Positions 41,936 to 50,977 of a stretch of DNA of 64,000 nucleotides are shown here, piece by piece (within the stretch, counting starts at the first letter, position 1; each line of letters opens with the position of its first letter). The position numbers and the translations under genes were made by a program. Origin of the DNA: Nonomuraea africana (lineage in GTDB: Bacteria > Actinomycetota > Actinomycetes > Streptosporangiales > Streptosporangiaceae). Location of the stretch: contig NZ_JADBEF010000001.1 of the NCBI RefSeq assembly GCF_014873535.1, positions 2,542,001 through 2,606,000 on the forward strand. The letters run 5' to 3'. Under the pieces are notes generated by a model that saw only the letters and a list, made by a program, of their open reading frames with translations, was not told the origin of the DNA and did no database searches.

Positions 41936-42472
41936 ATGGCCACCGACGATCTGATGACCAGGGCGCTCGAAACGCTCGGGGACGACGGCCCGCTGTCGGT
42001 TGAGGCGATCCACCGCCTCACCGACCTGGCCGGCGTGCCCGAGTCGATGGTGATCGCCGAGGTCGCCGACCTCCTCGACATCTCGCCCCACACGCTGCGC
42101 TACTACGAGCGGGCGGGGCTGGTCGAGGTGGCCCGCGACAGCAACGGTCATCGCGTCTACGACGCCGAAGCGGTGCGGCGCCTGGTGTTCCTCACCCGGA
42201 TGCGGCTGTCCGGTATGCCGATGCGCGACCTGCGGCACTACATCTCGCTCGTCGACGCCGGGGAGCACACGGTGCCCGAGCGGCTCGCCATGCTGCTCGA
42301 ACATCGCGACACCATCCGCCGCCGGATCCGTGAGCTGACCCTTTCCCTCACGGCGACCGAGTACAAGATCGCCACGTACGGAGGCTCGACCGGGCCGGAC
42401 GTTCAGGACCTCGAAACCGACCGCACGGCGCTGCCGGACGAGCCGCTGCGACGGGCGCTACCAGCAGGATGA
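41936..42472 (+). CDS. MerR-family regulator with N-terminal extension
   Basis: 178 residues. The MerR winged helix begins unusually late, at about residue 41 (VADLLDISPHTLRYYERAGL), with the usual RLVFLTRMRLSGMPMRDLRH wing and a long dimerisation helix (LLEHRDTIRRRIRELTLSLT). Effector cysteines are absent, so an organic inducer is likely. The first 40 residues (MATDDLMTRALETLGDDGPL...) form an extra helix pair of unknown role. It lies 10 bp after the SDR gene. Confidence 0.88.
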   Translation: MATDDLMTRALETLGDDGPLSVEAIHRLTDLAGVPESMVIAEVADLLDISPHTLRYYERAGLVEVARDSNGHRVYDAEAVRRLVFLTRMRLSGMPMRDLRHYISLVDAGEHTVPERLAMLLEHRDTIRRRIRELTLSLTATEYKIATYGGSTGPDVQDLETDRTALPDEPLRRALPAG

Positions 42473-42725
42473 GGAACGCCGACGCTCGCCGGACTGCCGT
42501 CGGTGATCCGACCCGCGTTCTTCCACACCACCGAGATCCGCGCGGTCGGCGACCGTCTCGGCCTACCGCGTGTCTGTCACCGGCGGGGAAGCGTCTCGTC
42601 CAATGCGGCGGTCCTTCGCCTGCAGTGGCTCCCCGACCTGGCAAGGCAGGTTCGTCGACTGGGCGTTGATCGGCGACGCGTCGGGGCCCCGGAAAATGTC
42701 GGTGGCGTTGAGCATGATGGTCCAC
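42473..42725 (+). other. 253-bp gap, no supported gene
   Basis: Between the MerR and PPOX genes nothing convincing is encoded. Traces on both strands are short and without a family. The promoter of the PPOX gene must lie here, but no clear -35/-10 pair is seen. Confidence 0.4.
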
Positions 42726-43196
42726 ATGAGTTCGTGGCAGGAGTTCGAAGGGCAGGCGCCCGAGCTGGCGGCGATCGTGCGGGCGCTGCTCGACGCCAAC
42801 AAGCACAAGACGATGGCCACCGTGCGAAAGGACGGCTCGCCGCGCATCAGCGCGACGGAGGTCGACTTCAGGGACGGCGAGCTGTGGCTGGGGTCGATGC
42901 CGGGCGCGATGAAGGCGCTCGACCTGCGGCGTGATCCTCGGATGGCGCTGCACGCGGCGCCGACGCCCACCGATGACGAGGATCCTTCGCGCTGGCAGGG
43001 CGACGCGAAGCTCGCGGGACGGGCGATCGAGATCACCGACCCTGAGGTGTTGGCGAGGTTCGAGATGCCGGGGGAGGGGCCGCACCTGTTCAGGGTCGAC
43101 CTCACCGAGGTGGTGTGGACCCGCGTCGAGGGCGACGAGCTGGTGATCGACATGTGGCATGAAGGGAAGGGCGTGCGCCAGGTCAGACGCAAGTGA
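42726..43196 (+). CDS. Pyridoxamine 5'-phosphate oxidase-fold protein
   Basis: 156 residues from ATG 42726 (upstream in-frame ATGs lack a better ribosome site). The split-barrel flavin fold is visible in HKTMATVRKDGSPRISATEV, LWLGSMPGAMKALDLRRDPR and an end strand pair (VDLTEVVWTRVEGDELVIDM). It most resembles the actinobacterial PPOX group that uses FMN or F420 for oxidoreduction; a true PdxH role is unlikely because the C-terminal PLP-binding signature is missing. Single gene followed by an insertion scar. Confidence 0.85.
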   Translation: MSSWQEFEGQAPELAAIVRALLDANKHKTMATVRKDGSPRISATEVDFRDGELWLGSMPGAMKALDLRRDPRMALHAAPTPTDDEDPSRWQGDAKLAGRAIEITDPEVLARFEMPGEGPHLFRVDLTEVVWTRVEGDELVIDMWHEGKGVRQVRRK

Positions 43197-43371
43197 CCGA
43201 CGGCAGGCGGCCCACCCCGTGGCCGCTGCCTCGTTGACCACCGTGGTCGACAACCCTGTCGCGCCATCCGCGTTCGTGGTGGCGTTCGGTCCCGGCCGGG
43301 TGGTGGAAATCGGAGGCGGCGTCGACGCTCGCCGTACACAGGGGCGGCGTGGACACGCCGTAGGGGGGTGA

Positions 43372-43408
43372 CCCACATAAGCCCAAAACCCACATTGGGA
43401 TGATCTTG
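43372..43408 (+). repeat. Dispersed 37-bp repeat, copy C
   Basis: 35 of 37 positions equal to 13744-13780 in the same orientation, beginning CCCACATAAGCCCAAAACCC and ending GATGATCTTG. It sits 176 bp after the PPOX gene and just before the recombinase tail at 43484, again at a junction between unrelated sequences. Confidence 0.7.
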
Positions 43409-43483
43409 AAGAGTCTTCCGGCCGGTTGATGGCATGGTGACTGGGTGCGGCCCCGGGCTCGATGGCTACGGCCAGGGGCGGGG

Positions 43484-43670
43484 TTAGAGCTGCCGGGTAC
43501 TGGCCGCAGATTCGTCGTGTTCGCGGAGGAGCCGCAGGACGGTTGCGGGCGACGGATGCTGGCCCTTCTTCTTGCCCTTTGTGATGACAAGCCGCAGGGC
43601 GATGTCGCGCAGGCTGAGCTTCTGCTCGCGCAGGAGCAGTGCCATGGACAGCATGGCCCGGGACGGTCCT
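43484..43670 (-). pseudogene. Serine-recombinase C-terminal fragment (longest copy)
   Basis: The minus strand gives AMLSMALLLREQKLSLRDIA, LRLVITKGKKKGQHPSPATV and LRLLREHDE before the stop at 43484. The SLRDIALRL-x-PSPATVLRLL layout is that of the C-terminal helix-turn-helix in resolvase/integrase-type serine recombinases. The upstream frame is unrelated, so the catalytic domain has been lost. Shorter versions of the same tail occur at 19656 and 40871. Confidence 0.5.
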
Positions 43671-43937
43671 GGCGAGGCGAAGCGAGATGGGTATGGCTCT
43701 TCTCGAGTGAGATCGCGAGTCAGCGTGGAGGTCCGGCGCACGATCAAGAAGCACGGTGCGCCGGTACCGAACCGACCGGGCGCCGCGAGCGCAAGAAGGC
43801 CCAGGCCTGCCAGTCCCCGGCCGACGCGCATCTCTGAGATCACGTCAGGTGGCCTCGGGCGGGTGAAGTGTGCGGCGAACGGACTGATCGGCTCAAATGC
43901 CCCAACAGCACCGCCCGCTACGTCTGCCACCCTGGGC

Positions 43938-46900
43938 TTATACACGCAGCTTTGCCAGGCGGTCGGCGGCCTCGTGTGGTGTCATGTCGGCGCCTCGCTG
44001 GTAGGCGGTGTCGTAGTCGGTACGCCCGAGCAGTTCCGCGAGCACCTCCGCGAGGCAGCGCAGTTCGGTGTCGCCGTGGTCGAAGGTGCCGCGGATCGCC
44101 TGGCTCAGGCCGAGCGCGGTGGTCGCGCCGGCCGGATCGCCCTCCAGGAACAGCAGCCTTGCCAGGAGGTGAGCGGCCGAGGGGGCGTCCATGTTCTGCT
44201 GTGCTACTTGGACGGCGCGGGGCAGCAGTTCGCGTGCGCGTACGGTGTCCCCGGCGGCGAGCAGGTTGGCCACCCGAGCAGGGAGCACCCGATCGGCGGT
44301 GATCCCGGCCGACAGGGGCAGCTCGCGGGCGAGCGTCTCCATGCGATCGAGCTCTTGATCGGCGCGTTCGACCTCTCCGGCGCGGCGGTACAGCTCGGCC
44401 GAGGCGCCAAGGACCTCGATCTCCAGCACCGGCTGGCCACGCCGCCAGGCCTCTCGTTCGGCGGTTGCGATGTCGTGCCTGGCGCCGGTCAGGTCGCCGG
44501 CGCGCATGCGTTCAGTGGCGAGCCCGAGGCGGGTCGAGACCTCATCTTGCGAGCCGAGGTCGCTGGCGATGGCGATGCTGTGCTCGTAGGCGGTGATCGC
44601 CTGGTCGTGGTCGCCGGCGATGGCGTGGATCTGCGCCAGGCCGTACAGCGCCTTGGCCGTCCACCACCGATCGCCCGCCTCCTCGAACGCGCGCAGCGCC
44701 GCTGCCATCGCGGTCGCGGAGCTCTCCCGGTCACCCCGTTCGCGAAACCGCATGGCTTCGATCATGAAGGTGCAGGCGATCGCCCAGCGGTCCGAGCCGC
44801 CGCGTACCCGCGCGATCTCCTGATCGAGCAGCTCATCCAGCCCGAGTACGGCCGCCATCACCAGCACTATCGTCAGCAGCATCGGATAGCGGCGCAGCGC
44901 GCCGGTGCGCGCGCAGTCGTCGATGAGCGCGCGCAGCCGCTCGGGGTCGCTGATCGGCCCGCCCTCGACGCCCACCAGGTGAATCGCGGTGAACGCGGCC
45001 CGGGCGGCCGCGGGCAGCGCGTCGCCGAACTCGGCGACCTTGGCGACGTAGGCCTCGGCCCGAGCGTCGTAGCGGAGCATGACCCAGTACCAGTACAGCG
45101 GCCCGAGAATCCGGGCCGCGGTCTCGGCGTCGCCGCCGTCGATGGCCGTGTGCAGGGCGTACATCAGGTTGTCGTACTCGGCCTGGAACAGCCGCAGCGA
45201 CTCCGCCTGCTTGTCCGAGCGCAGCAGCGGCTCGTGTTCTTCGGCAAGGGCGGCGAAGTGCCGCGTGAGCCTGTGCAGGACGGCTTCGCGTTCCCCCGTG
45301 AGCCGGAGTTTGTCCGCCGCATGGGCTCGGATGGTTTCCAGCATCCGGTACCCGTCGCCGGCCCGCTCCACGATGGACTTGTCGACCAGAGAGCCCAGGA
45401 GGTAGACGACTTCGTCCGGGGAAAGCGCCCCCTCCGAATCCACGCAGACCGCCTCGATCACGGCGACACCCGTCCGCGCCGGAAATATCGACATCCGAGC
45501 GGCCAGTGTGCGCTCTTGTGAGGTGAGGAGGTCCCAGCTCCATTCGATGACCGCATGGAGGGTCTGCTGGCGGGGCTGGGCGGTCCGGTTGCCGGTGCTG
45601 AGCAGCCGGAAGCGGTCATCCAGCCGCCGGGCGATCTGGTCGGCGCTCATGGTCCGCAGGCGCGCTGCGGCCAGCTCCAGGGCCAGCGGCAGTCCGTCCA
45701 GCCGGCGCACGATGTCCACGACCGGTCGTGCGGTGGGCGCGTCCAGTGCGAAGCCGGGCCGTACGGCCGCCGCCCGGTCGAGGAACAGCCGCACCGCGGC
45801 CGATGCTGAGGCACGAACGGGATCCGCGTGCGCCGGGGGGAGGTCGAGCGGGCCCAGGCGGCACAGCGTCTCACCCATGACCTCGAGCGGCTCCCGGCTC
45901 GTGGCCAGGATGATCAGGTCCGGCCGGCGCTCCAGCAGATGCCCGGCGAACTCCGCGACGAGTGCGGAGATCTGTTCGCAGTTGTCCAGCACCAGCACGC
46001 CTTCTCCACCAGCGAGCAGGTTGACCACCCGCTCCAGCGGCGTGCCAGACGGCTGGGCATCGGCGACGCCGAGCGTGCCCAGCACCGCCTCCGGCAGCAC
46101 GTCGGCCGTGTTCACCCCAGCCAGAGAAACGAGCCAGACCCGGCCGCGCCGATGGGCCCGATGCCGGCTCACCGCCTCCACGGCCAGCCGGGTCTTGCCC
46201 ACTCCTCCGGGTCCCACGACGGTGACCAGCCGGGAGGTCTCCAGCAATCCGGTCAGCAACTTCAGCTCGTCCTCCCGGCCGACGAAGCTGGTCAGCTGGG
46301 CCGGCAGACGTCCTCGTACCGCCTCCGGTCGAGCTTGTTCCGCCTGGGGGATCTCCCGCTCACCCCGTAGCACGGCGAGGTGCGTCTTGCGGAGGTCCTC
46401 GGAGGGGTCGACGCCCAGTTCCTCGGCGAGCGTTTCGCGGACCTTCTCGAACACGGCCAGCGCATCGGACTGGCGGCCCGCCGCATGCAAGGCCCGCATC
46501 CGCAGCCCGGCCAGCCGTTCCCGCAACGGATGGGCCGCGGCCGCCGCCTCCACATCGGCCAGGATCTCGCCATGGCGCCCCAGCCGCAGCTCCGCCTCGA
46601 AACGGTCTTCTGCGGCCCCGACGCGCAGTTCGTCCAGGCGCGCGCCAGCCGTACCGGCAAAAGGGATGTCGCGCACATCGGCCAGCGCCTCTCCCCGCCA
46701 CAGCGCCAGCGCGTCCTCCAGCAGCGAGGCCGCCCGCTGCACGTCACCTGCGGCCAGTTCGCGCCCGCCTCGCCTTGCCAGCTCCTCGAACCGGACCGCG
46801 TTGACCTGCTCGGCGCGTACGTGCAGGCGATATCCGCCGGCCACCCTCTCCACCACCCCGGCCTCGCCCAGGGCCTTGCGCAGCCGATGTACCAGCGCAT

Positions 46901-47090
46901 GCAACGCGTTGACGGTGTCGCCGGACACGCGTTCGCCCCACAGGGCGTCGAGCAGCGCATCGACGGACACCACTTCGCCCGCGGCCAGTGCCAGCCTGGC
47001 CAGCAGCGCGCGAACCCTGGTGCCGCCCAGCTCGATCGGCGCGCCATCGTCGGCATACGCCAGAACCGGCCCCAACACCTCAATGCGCAT
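43938..47090 (-). CDS. SARP/AfsR-family regulator with NB-ARC and TPR domains
   Basis: The ATG at 47090 (MRIEVLGPVLAYADD) gives 1050 residues; the frame stays open upstream but only over antisense sequence of the divergent gene. Order: OmpR-type DNA-binding domain (about 1-95, GDTVNALHALVHRLRKALGE), BTAD (about 100-245, RLDELRVGAAEDRFEAELRL), NB-ARC/AAA module with Walker A GPGGVGKT (about 292-299), Walker B LVLDNCEQ and TSREPL, then helical TPR-like repeats to the end. AfsR-type proteins activate transcription using ATP. The divergent serine-hydrolase operon 129 bp away is its likely target. Confidence 0.93.
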   Translation of the reverse strand: MRIEVLGPVLAYADDGAPIELGGTRVRALLARLALAAGEVVSVDALLDALWGERVSGDTVNALHALVHRLRKALGEAGVVERVAGGYRLHVRAEQVNAVRFEELARRGGRELAAGDVQRAASLLEDALALWRGEALADVRDIPFAGTAGARLDELRVGAAEDRFEAELRLGRHGEILADVEAAAAAHPLRERLAGLRMRALHAAGRQSDALAVFEKVRETLAEELGVDPSEDLRKTHLAVLRGEREIPQAEQARPEAVRGRLPAQLTSFVGREDELKLLTGLLETSRLVTVVGPGGVGKTRLAVEAVSRHRAHRRGRVWLVSLAGVNTADVLPEAVLGTLGVADAQPSGTPLERVVNLLAGGEGVLVLDNCEQISALVAEFAGHLLERRPDLIILATSREPLEVMGETLCRLGPLDLPPAHADPVRASASAAVRLFLDRAAAVRPGFALDAPTARPVVDIVRRLDGLPLALELAAARLRTMSADQIARRLDDRFRLLSTGNRTAQPRQQTLHAVIEWSWDLLTSQERTLAARMSIFPARTGVAVIEAVCVDSEGALSPDEVVYLLGSLVDKSIVERAGDGYRMLETIRAHAADKLRLTGEREAVLHRLTRHFAALAEEHEPLLRSDKQAESLRLFQAEYDNLMYALHTAIDGGDAETAARILGPLYWYWVMLRYDARAEAYVAKVAEFGDALPAAARAAFTAIHLVGVEGGPISDPERLRALIDDCARTGALRRYPMLLTIVLVMAAVLGLDELLDQEIARVRGGSDRWAIACTFMIEAMRFRERGDRESSATAMAAALRAFEEAGDRWWTAKALYGLAQIHAIAGDHDQAITAYEHSIAIASDLGSQDEVSTRLGLATERMRAGDLTGARHDIATAEREAWRRGQPVLEIEVLGASAELYRRAGEVERADQELDRMETLARELPLSAGITADRVLPARVANLLAAGDTVRARELLPRAVQVAQQNMDAPSAAHLLARLLFLEGDPAGATTALGLSQAIRGTFDHGDTELRCLAEVLAELLGRTDYDTAYQRGADMTPHEAADRLAKLRV

Positions 47091-47219
47091 GCTTGCCAGG
47101 TTACCGATCAAGCACTGCCTTACAGCCGGCCGGTGTGGCTGGAAGCGGGATATAAGCCGACTGTCAGAGCTGCCGGACATCGTTGAGGACATCGGAAGAA
47201 CCACCCGGAAGGCAGTGCG

Positions 47220-48365
47220 ATGGCAATGAATGAGAACGTGCAGCAGGTACTCGACTGGGCAGTGGCCGAGATCGGCATTCCCGGCATCGTCGCCGAGGTC
47301 AAGGACGGTGACCGGACCTGGTTCGGCACCGCCGGCGTGGCCGACATTCGGACGGGCTCCCCGCGCGTGCCGGGCGAGTACTTCCACGCCGGCAGCAGCG
47401 GCAAGGCCTTCACCGCCGCGACCCTCCTGGCCCTGGAGGCCGAGGGCCGGTTGAGCCTCGACGACACGGTCAACGCTCATCTGCCCGACGTGCTGGACGT
47501 CAACGGCTACGACGGCGACAAGATCACACTCAGGCACCTGCTCAGCAACACCAGCGGCCTGTTCGCCACCGGCCTGGCCCCGGAGGTCAGCTACCGCTAC
47601 GCCACCCGCTCCGGGTTCGACCAGCATCGCTTCGACACCTTCAGCACCGAGGAACTGCTGCGGGTGGCGGTGTCCCAGCCGCCGGTCGGTGCGCCCGGCG
47701 AACGCTTCGAGTACGCCAACGGCGGCTTCTACATCGCCGGCGCGATCATCGAGAAGGTCACCGGCAACAGTTACGCCGACGAGGTCGACCGCCGGGTCGT
47801 CCAGCCGCTCGGCCTGACCCACACCTGGGTGCGCTCCGCCACCGACACCGGTTACCCCACTCCGCACCCGCGAGGCTACTCCCACCAGTTCCTCAAGGAC
47901 GGCGCCGATCCGGCCGCGGTCACCCCGGAGAACTGGCAGTCACTGATGGAGGAGCCCGGCCTGCCGCCTCTGGACGTCACCGTGCTCAACTCCTCCCTGG
48001 GCTACGCGGCCGGCAACGTCGTCACTACCACGGCGGACATGATCCGCTTCTTCGGCGCGATGACCACCGGAAGCCTGCTGCCGCCCGCCCAGCACCGGCA
48101 GATGTGGACCACCGTCTCCACCGAGGGCGGCTACTGGATGCCGCACGCTCGCTACGGCCTGGGCCTGTTCGAGTTCGACAAGCAGGCGACCGGCGGCCGG
48201 ACGCTGCGCGGCCTCGGCGGCAGCTTCTGGGGCTCCTATTTCTTCGCGGTCGGCACCCCCAACGGCCCGCACACCATCGCTGTCCACACCAACACCGAGT
48301 GGAAGTCCTGGGACCCCATGTTCAAGATCATCGAAGCGGAGTTCGGCGTCTCCATTGGTGCGTAA
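47220..48365 (+). CDS. Serine hydrolase, class C beta-lactamase family (cytosolic paralogue)
   Basis: 381 residues. The SxxK nucleophile motif is Ser59-S-G-Lys62 (HAGSSGKAF), the YxN motif is in YANGGF, and the third motif position near GGRTLRGLGGS is unusual (no clear HxG/KTG). There is no signal peptide, unlike its paralogue at 49225, to which it is similar over the whole length. The family contains DD-peptidases, esterases and beta-lactamases. First gene of the operon facing the SARP regulator. Confidence 0.88.
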   Translation: MAMNENVQQVLDWAVAEIGIPGIVAEVKDGDRTWFGTAGVADIRTGSPRVPGEYFHAGSSGKAFTAATLLALEAEGRLSLDDTVNAHLPDVLDVNGYDGDKITLRHLLSNTSGLFATGLAPEVSYRYATRSGFDQHRFDTFSTEELLRVAVSQPPVGAPGERFEYANGGFYIAGAIIEKVTGNSYADEVDRRVVQPLGLTHTWVRSATDTGYPTPHPRGYSHQFLKDGADPAAVTPENWQSLMEEPGLPPLDVTVLNSSLGYAAGNVVTTTADMIRFFGAMTTGSLLPPAQHRQMWTTVSTEGGYWMPHARYGLGLFEFDKQATGGRTLRGLGGSFWGSYFFAVGTPNGPHTIAVHTNTEWKSWDPMFKIIEAEFGVSIGA

Positions 48366-48389
48366 GCACCCACTGAAAGAAGAACCTCA

Positions 48390-49172
48390 ATGAATGCCTT
48401 TGACACACCGCAGCCGATCAACGCCGTCGTCTCGTGCACTGAGGCCGACATCCGCATCAACGCGACCCAGCGCACCGACACCACCGTCGATGTACGGCCG
48501 GCCAATCCGGCCGACGCCACCGACGTCGCAGCCGTCGAACGCACCCGCGTCAACTACGCCGACGGCCGCCTGACGGTCAAGGACCGCTCGAGCATCCGAT
48601 CCCTGCCCGGCCGCATCGCGGTGACGATCGAGTTGCCCAGCGGCTCGGCGCTCGACATCAGCGTCCGCGACGGGCTCCTGAACGGCCAGGGCCGCCTGGG
48701 CGAGGTACAGGCCCACCTGTCCCAGGGCGACATCCACCTCGACCACACCGGCGAGCTGCGCCTGAGCACCGACGACGGCGACATCACCGTCGCCACCTCC
48801 GGCGGCCCGGCCGCGCTCACCACCACCCACGGCCAGATCAAGGTCGGCGAGAGTATCGGCACCATAGTGATCGGCAACGGCACCGGGAACGTCACGGTGA
48901 ACCGGGCAGAAGACGGCCTGCGCGTGACCGTCGAGCAAGGCGCCGTCAAGGTCGGCGCGATGGCGCGCGGGCGCGCCGATCTGAACGTCGGCGCCGGGAC
49001 GATCAACGTCGGGATCCCGGATGGCACCGCCGTACTGCTGGACGCCAAGACCACGCTCGGCAGAGTCCGCGACAACCTGGGCGACGACCAAGAGGTGTCC
49101 GACGGCAACACCGTCGAGCTCCACGCCCACGTCGCCCAGGGCGACATCCTGCTCCACCGTGTCACCGGCTAA
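48390..49172 (+). CDS. DUF4097-type beta-strand repeat protein
   Basis: 260 residues of repeating short strands (GLLNGQGRLGEVQAHLSQGD, LRLSTDDGDITVATSGGPAA, GRADLNVGAGTINVGIPDGT). This is the beta-helix pattern of DUF4097/adhesin-like proteins, with no signal peptide. Members commonly occur beside regulators or sensor genes in actinobacteria and lack known activity. It lies between two paralogous serine hydrolases (24-bp and 52-bp gaps), so all three are probably one transcript. Confidence 0.85.
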   Translation: MNAFDTPQPINAVVSCTEADIRINATQRTDTTVDVRPANPADATDVAAVERTRVNYADGRLTVKDRSSIRSLPGRIAVTIELPSGSALDISVRDGLLNGQGRLGEVQAHLSQGDIHLDHTGELRLSTDDGDITVATSGGPAALTTTHGQIKVGESIGTIVIGNGTGNVTVNRAEDGLRVTVEQGAVKVGAMARGRADLNVGAGTINVGIPDGTAVLLDAKTTLGRVRDNLGDDQEVSDGNTVELHAHVAQGDILLHRVTG

Positions 49173-49224
49173 CTCACGTATTCCCCTGCGCGAACACTCC
49201 ACTTGAAGGAAAGGCGATCTACCC

Positions 49225-50382
49225 ATGACCAAGACCCTCCGCACTGCCGCCTGCCTGCTCGCCGCCGCAGTAGCCGTGACCGCAAACGCGTCGGCGGCGG
49301 TGGCCGACGACCACGCCGAAGTCCAGCAGGTACTCGACCAAGCCGTGGCTGACGGCATGCCGGGCGCCATGGCTGACGTCCGTGACGGCCGCGGGTCATG
49401 GTTCGGTACGGCAGGCGTGGCCGACACCGACACCGGCCGCAAGCGCCGACAGCAGGAATACTTCCGGGCCGGCAGCACCACCAAGACGTTCGTCGCGGTC
49501 GTGGTGTTGAAGCTGGCGGCCGAGGGCCGGCTCAGCCTGGACGACACCGTGGACAAGTGGCTGCCCGGCGTGGTGAAGGGCAACGGCCACGACGGCAGCA
49601 AGATCACCATCAGGCAACTGCTCAACCAGACCAGCGGCATCTTCCCCTACACCTCGGATGAGGGCCTGGCGACCAAACAGTGGAGCACCGCCTTCCTCAA
49701 GGGCCGTTTCGACAGCTATCGTCCCGAGCAGCTGGTGAAGGTGGCCATGGCCAACCCGCCCTCCTTCGCGCCGGGCAAGGGCTGGGGCTACTCCAACACC
49801 AACTACACGCTCGCCGGGATGATCATCGAGAAGGTCACCGGCAGGTCCTACGCCGAAGAGATCACCCGGCACATCATCCGCCCGCTCGGCCTGAGGAAAA
49901 CGTACCTGCCGGGCGAAGAGCCGAAGCTGCGCAAGCCGCACGCACGGCACTACGTCAAGTTCCTGGTCGGCGAGGACACCACAACCCCCTACGACCTCAC
50001 CGACATGAACGCCTCCTGGGCCGGGGCGGCCGGCAGCATCGTCTCCACCATGAGCGACCTGCACACCTTCTACCGGGCAGTGCTCAGCGGCCGTTTGCTG
50101 CCGCCCGCACAGCAAAAGGAGATGTTCACCACCGTCTCCACCAAGGGCGTGCAGTGGATCGACAACACCGCCTACGGGCTCGGCGTCTTCTCCCAGAAGC
50201 TGTCCTGCGGAGTGACGGTCTGGGGCAACGGCGGCCGGATCCACGGCTCCTGGACCTACGCGATGGGCACCCGAGACGGCAAGCACATGCTCGTCACCAA
50301 CATCAACGGCGACTGGGGCAATCCGATCAGCATTCTCACCAAGGAAATGGAAGCGGAGATGTGCCCGCCGAGTTCACGATAA
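49225..50382 (+). CDS. Secreted serine hydrolase (D-Ala-D-Ala carboxypeptidase-like)
   Basis: 385 residues with an N-terminal signal peptide (basic start, hydrophobic LLAAAVAVTANASA, likely cut near residue 25). Ser84-T-T-Lys87 is the SxxK motif, YSNTNY the YxN motif, and WGNGGRIHG supplies the HxG-like third motif. It would act outside the cell on cell-wall peptides, D-amino-acid peptides or beta-lactams. Paralogue of the first hydrolase in the operon. A perfect hairpin 23 bp after the stop probably ends the transcript. Confidence 0.9.
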   Translation: MTKTLRTAACLLAAAVAVTANASAAVADDHAEVQQVLDQAVADGMPGAMADVRDGRGSWFGTAGVADTDTGRKRRQQEYFRAGSTTKTFVAVVVLKLAAEGRLSLDDTVDKWLPGVVKGNGHDGSKITIRQLLNQTSGIFPYTSDEGLATKQWSTAFLKGRFDSYRPEQLVKVAMANPPSFAPGKGWGYSNTNYTLAGMIIEKVTGRSYAEEITRHIIRPLGLRKTYLPGEEPKLRKPHARHYVKFLVGEDTTTPYDLTDMNASWAGAAGSIVSTMSDLHTFYRAVLSGRLLPPAQQKEMFTTVSTKGVQWIDNTAYGLGVFSQKLSCGVTVWGNGGRIHGSWTYAMGTRDGKHMLVTNINGDWGNPISILTKEMEAEMCPPSSR

Positions 50383-50404
50383 CCGCTCGATATCCCCTGC
50401 TCAT

Positions 50405-50428
50405 CCGGTCTCGCGAGCGCGAGACCGG
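50405..50428. terminator. Probable terminator hairpin
   Basis: CCGGTCTCGCG-AG-CGCGAGACCGG is a perfect 11-bp stem with a 2-base loop, 23 bp after the secreted hydrolase stop. There is no T-run, as is usual for terminators in GC-rich actinomycetes. Confidence 0.65.
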
Positions 50429-50454
50429 ATGAGCTCGCGAACCGCATGCAGCTC

Positions 50455-50977
50455 GGCGCACATCTTCCCGGCCATGCCGAACCTGGAGAGCACCGGCGGC
50501 ACGCAGGTGGGCATGTCCGCAGGGGCGAAGGACAATCGCGCCATCGAGGCAAGAGCCGAGGCGCTCACCTTCACCACCGCGCCCTGATGGAAGACGTCGA
50601 GGCCGCCGGCCCGGTCCACGTCCATCTGCACACACGATCCACCAACCCGCATGCCGACGACTTCGCCCGGCTGTGCGACGTGGACACGCACGGCCCGTTC
50701 CGTCAACGTGTACGACGGCATCGCTCGGCTGCACGAACCGGGCGGCATCAGGGCTGTGGAGGTCACCCTGTGGCCGATGGCTCGCCGGTTCCGACGCGGC
50801 CACCGCATCCGGCTGCGGGTCTCCAGTGGCGCCCATCCGCGTTTCGGCCGTAACCCGGGAACCGGCGAGCCGCTCGCGACGACCGGGACGGACCTGCTCG
50901 CCTCGGAGCACGAGATCTTCCACGACTCCGACCATCGCTCAGCCGTCTGGTTGCCCCTCACGAAGGAAACTCCATGA
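50455..50977 (+). pseudogene. CocE/NonD-family hydrolase, C-terminal part, two frameshifts
   Basis: Joined frames read VGMSAGAKDNRAIEARAEAL, EDVEAAGPVHVHLHTRSTNP, then VYDGIARLHEPGGIRAVEVT and RFRRGHRIRLRVSSGAHPRF, ending at 50977. That is the C-terminal jelly-roll of CocE/NonD (X-Pro dipeptidyl-peptidase-type) hydrolases. One frame change near 50583 fits the loss of a C in GCGCCC(C)TGATG, another near 50695 the gain of a C. The catalytic N-terminus is missing. Its stop overlaps the epimerase start. Confidence 0.75.

Noticed and set aside
47091..47885. Extension of the SARP frame upstream of 47090
   Set aside because: It would be antisense to the serine hydrolase; MRIEVLGP is the standard SARP start.
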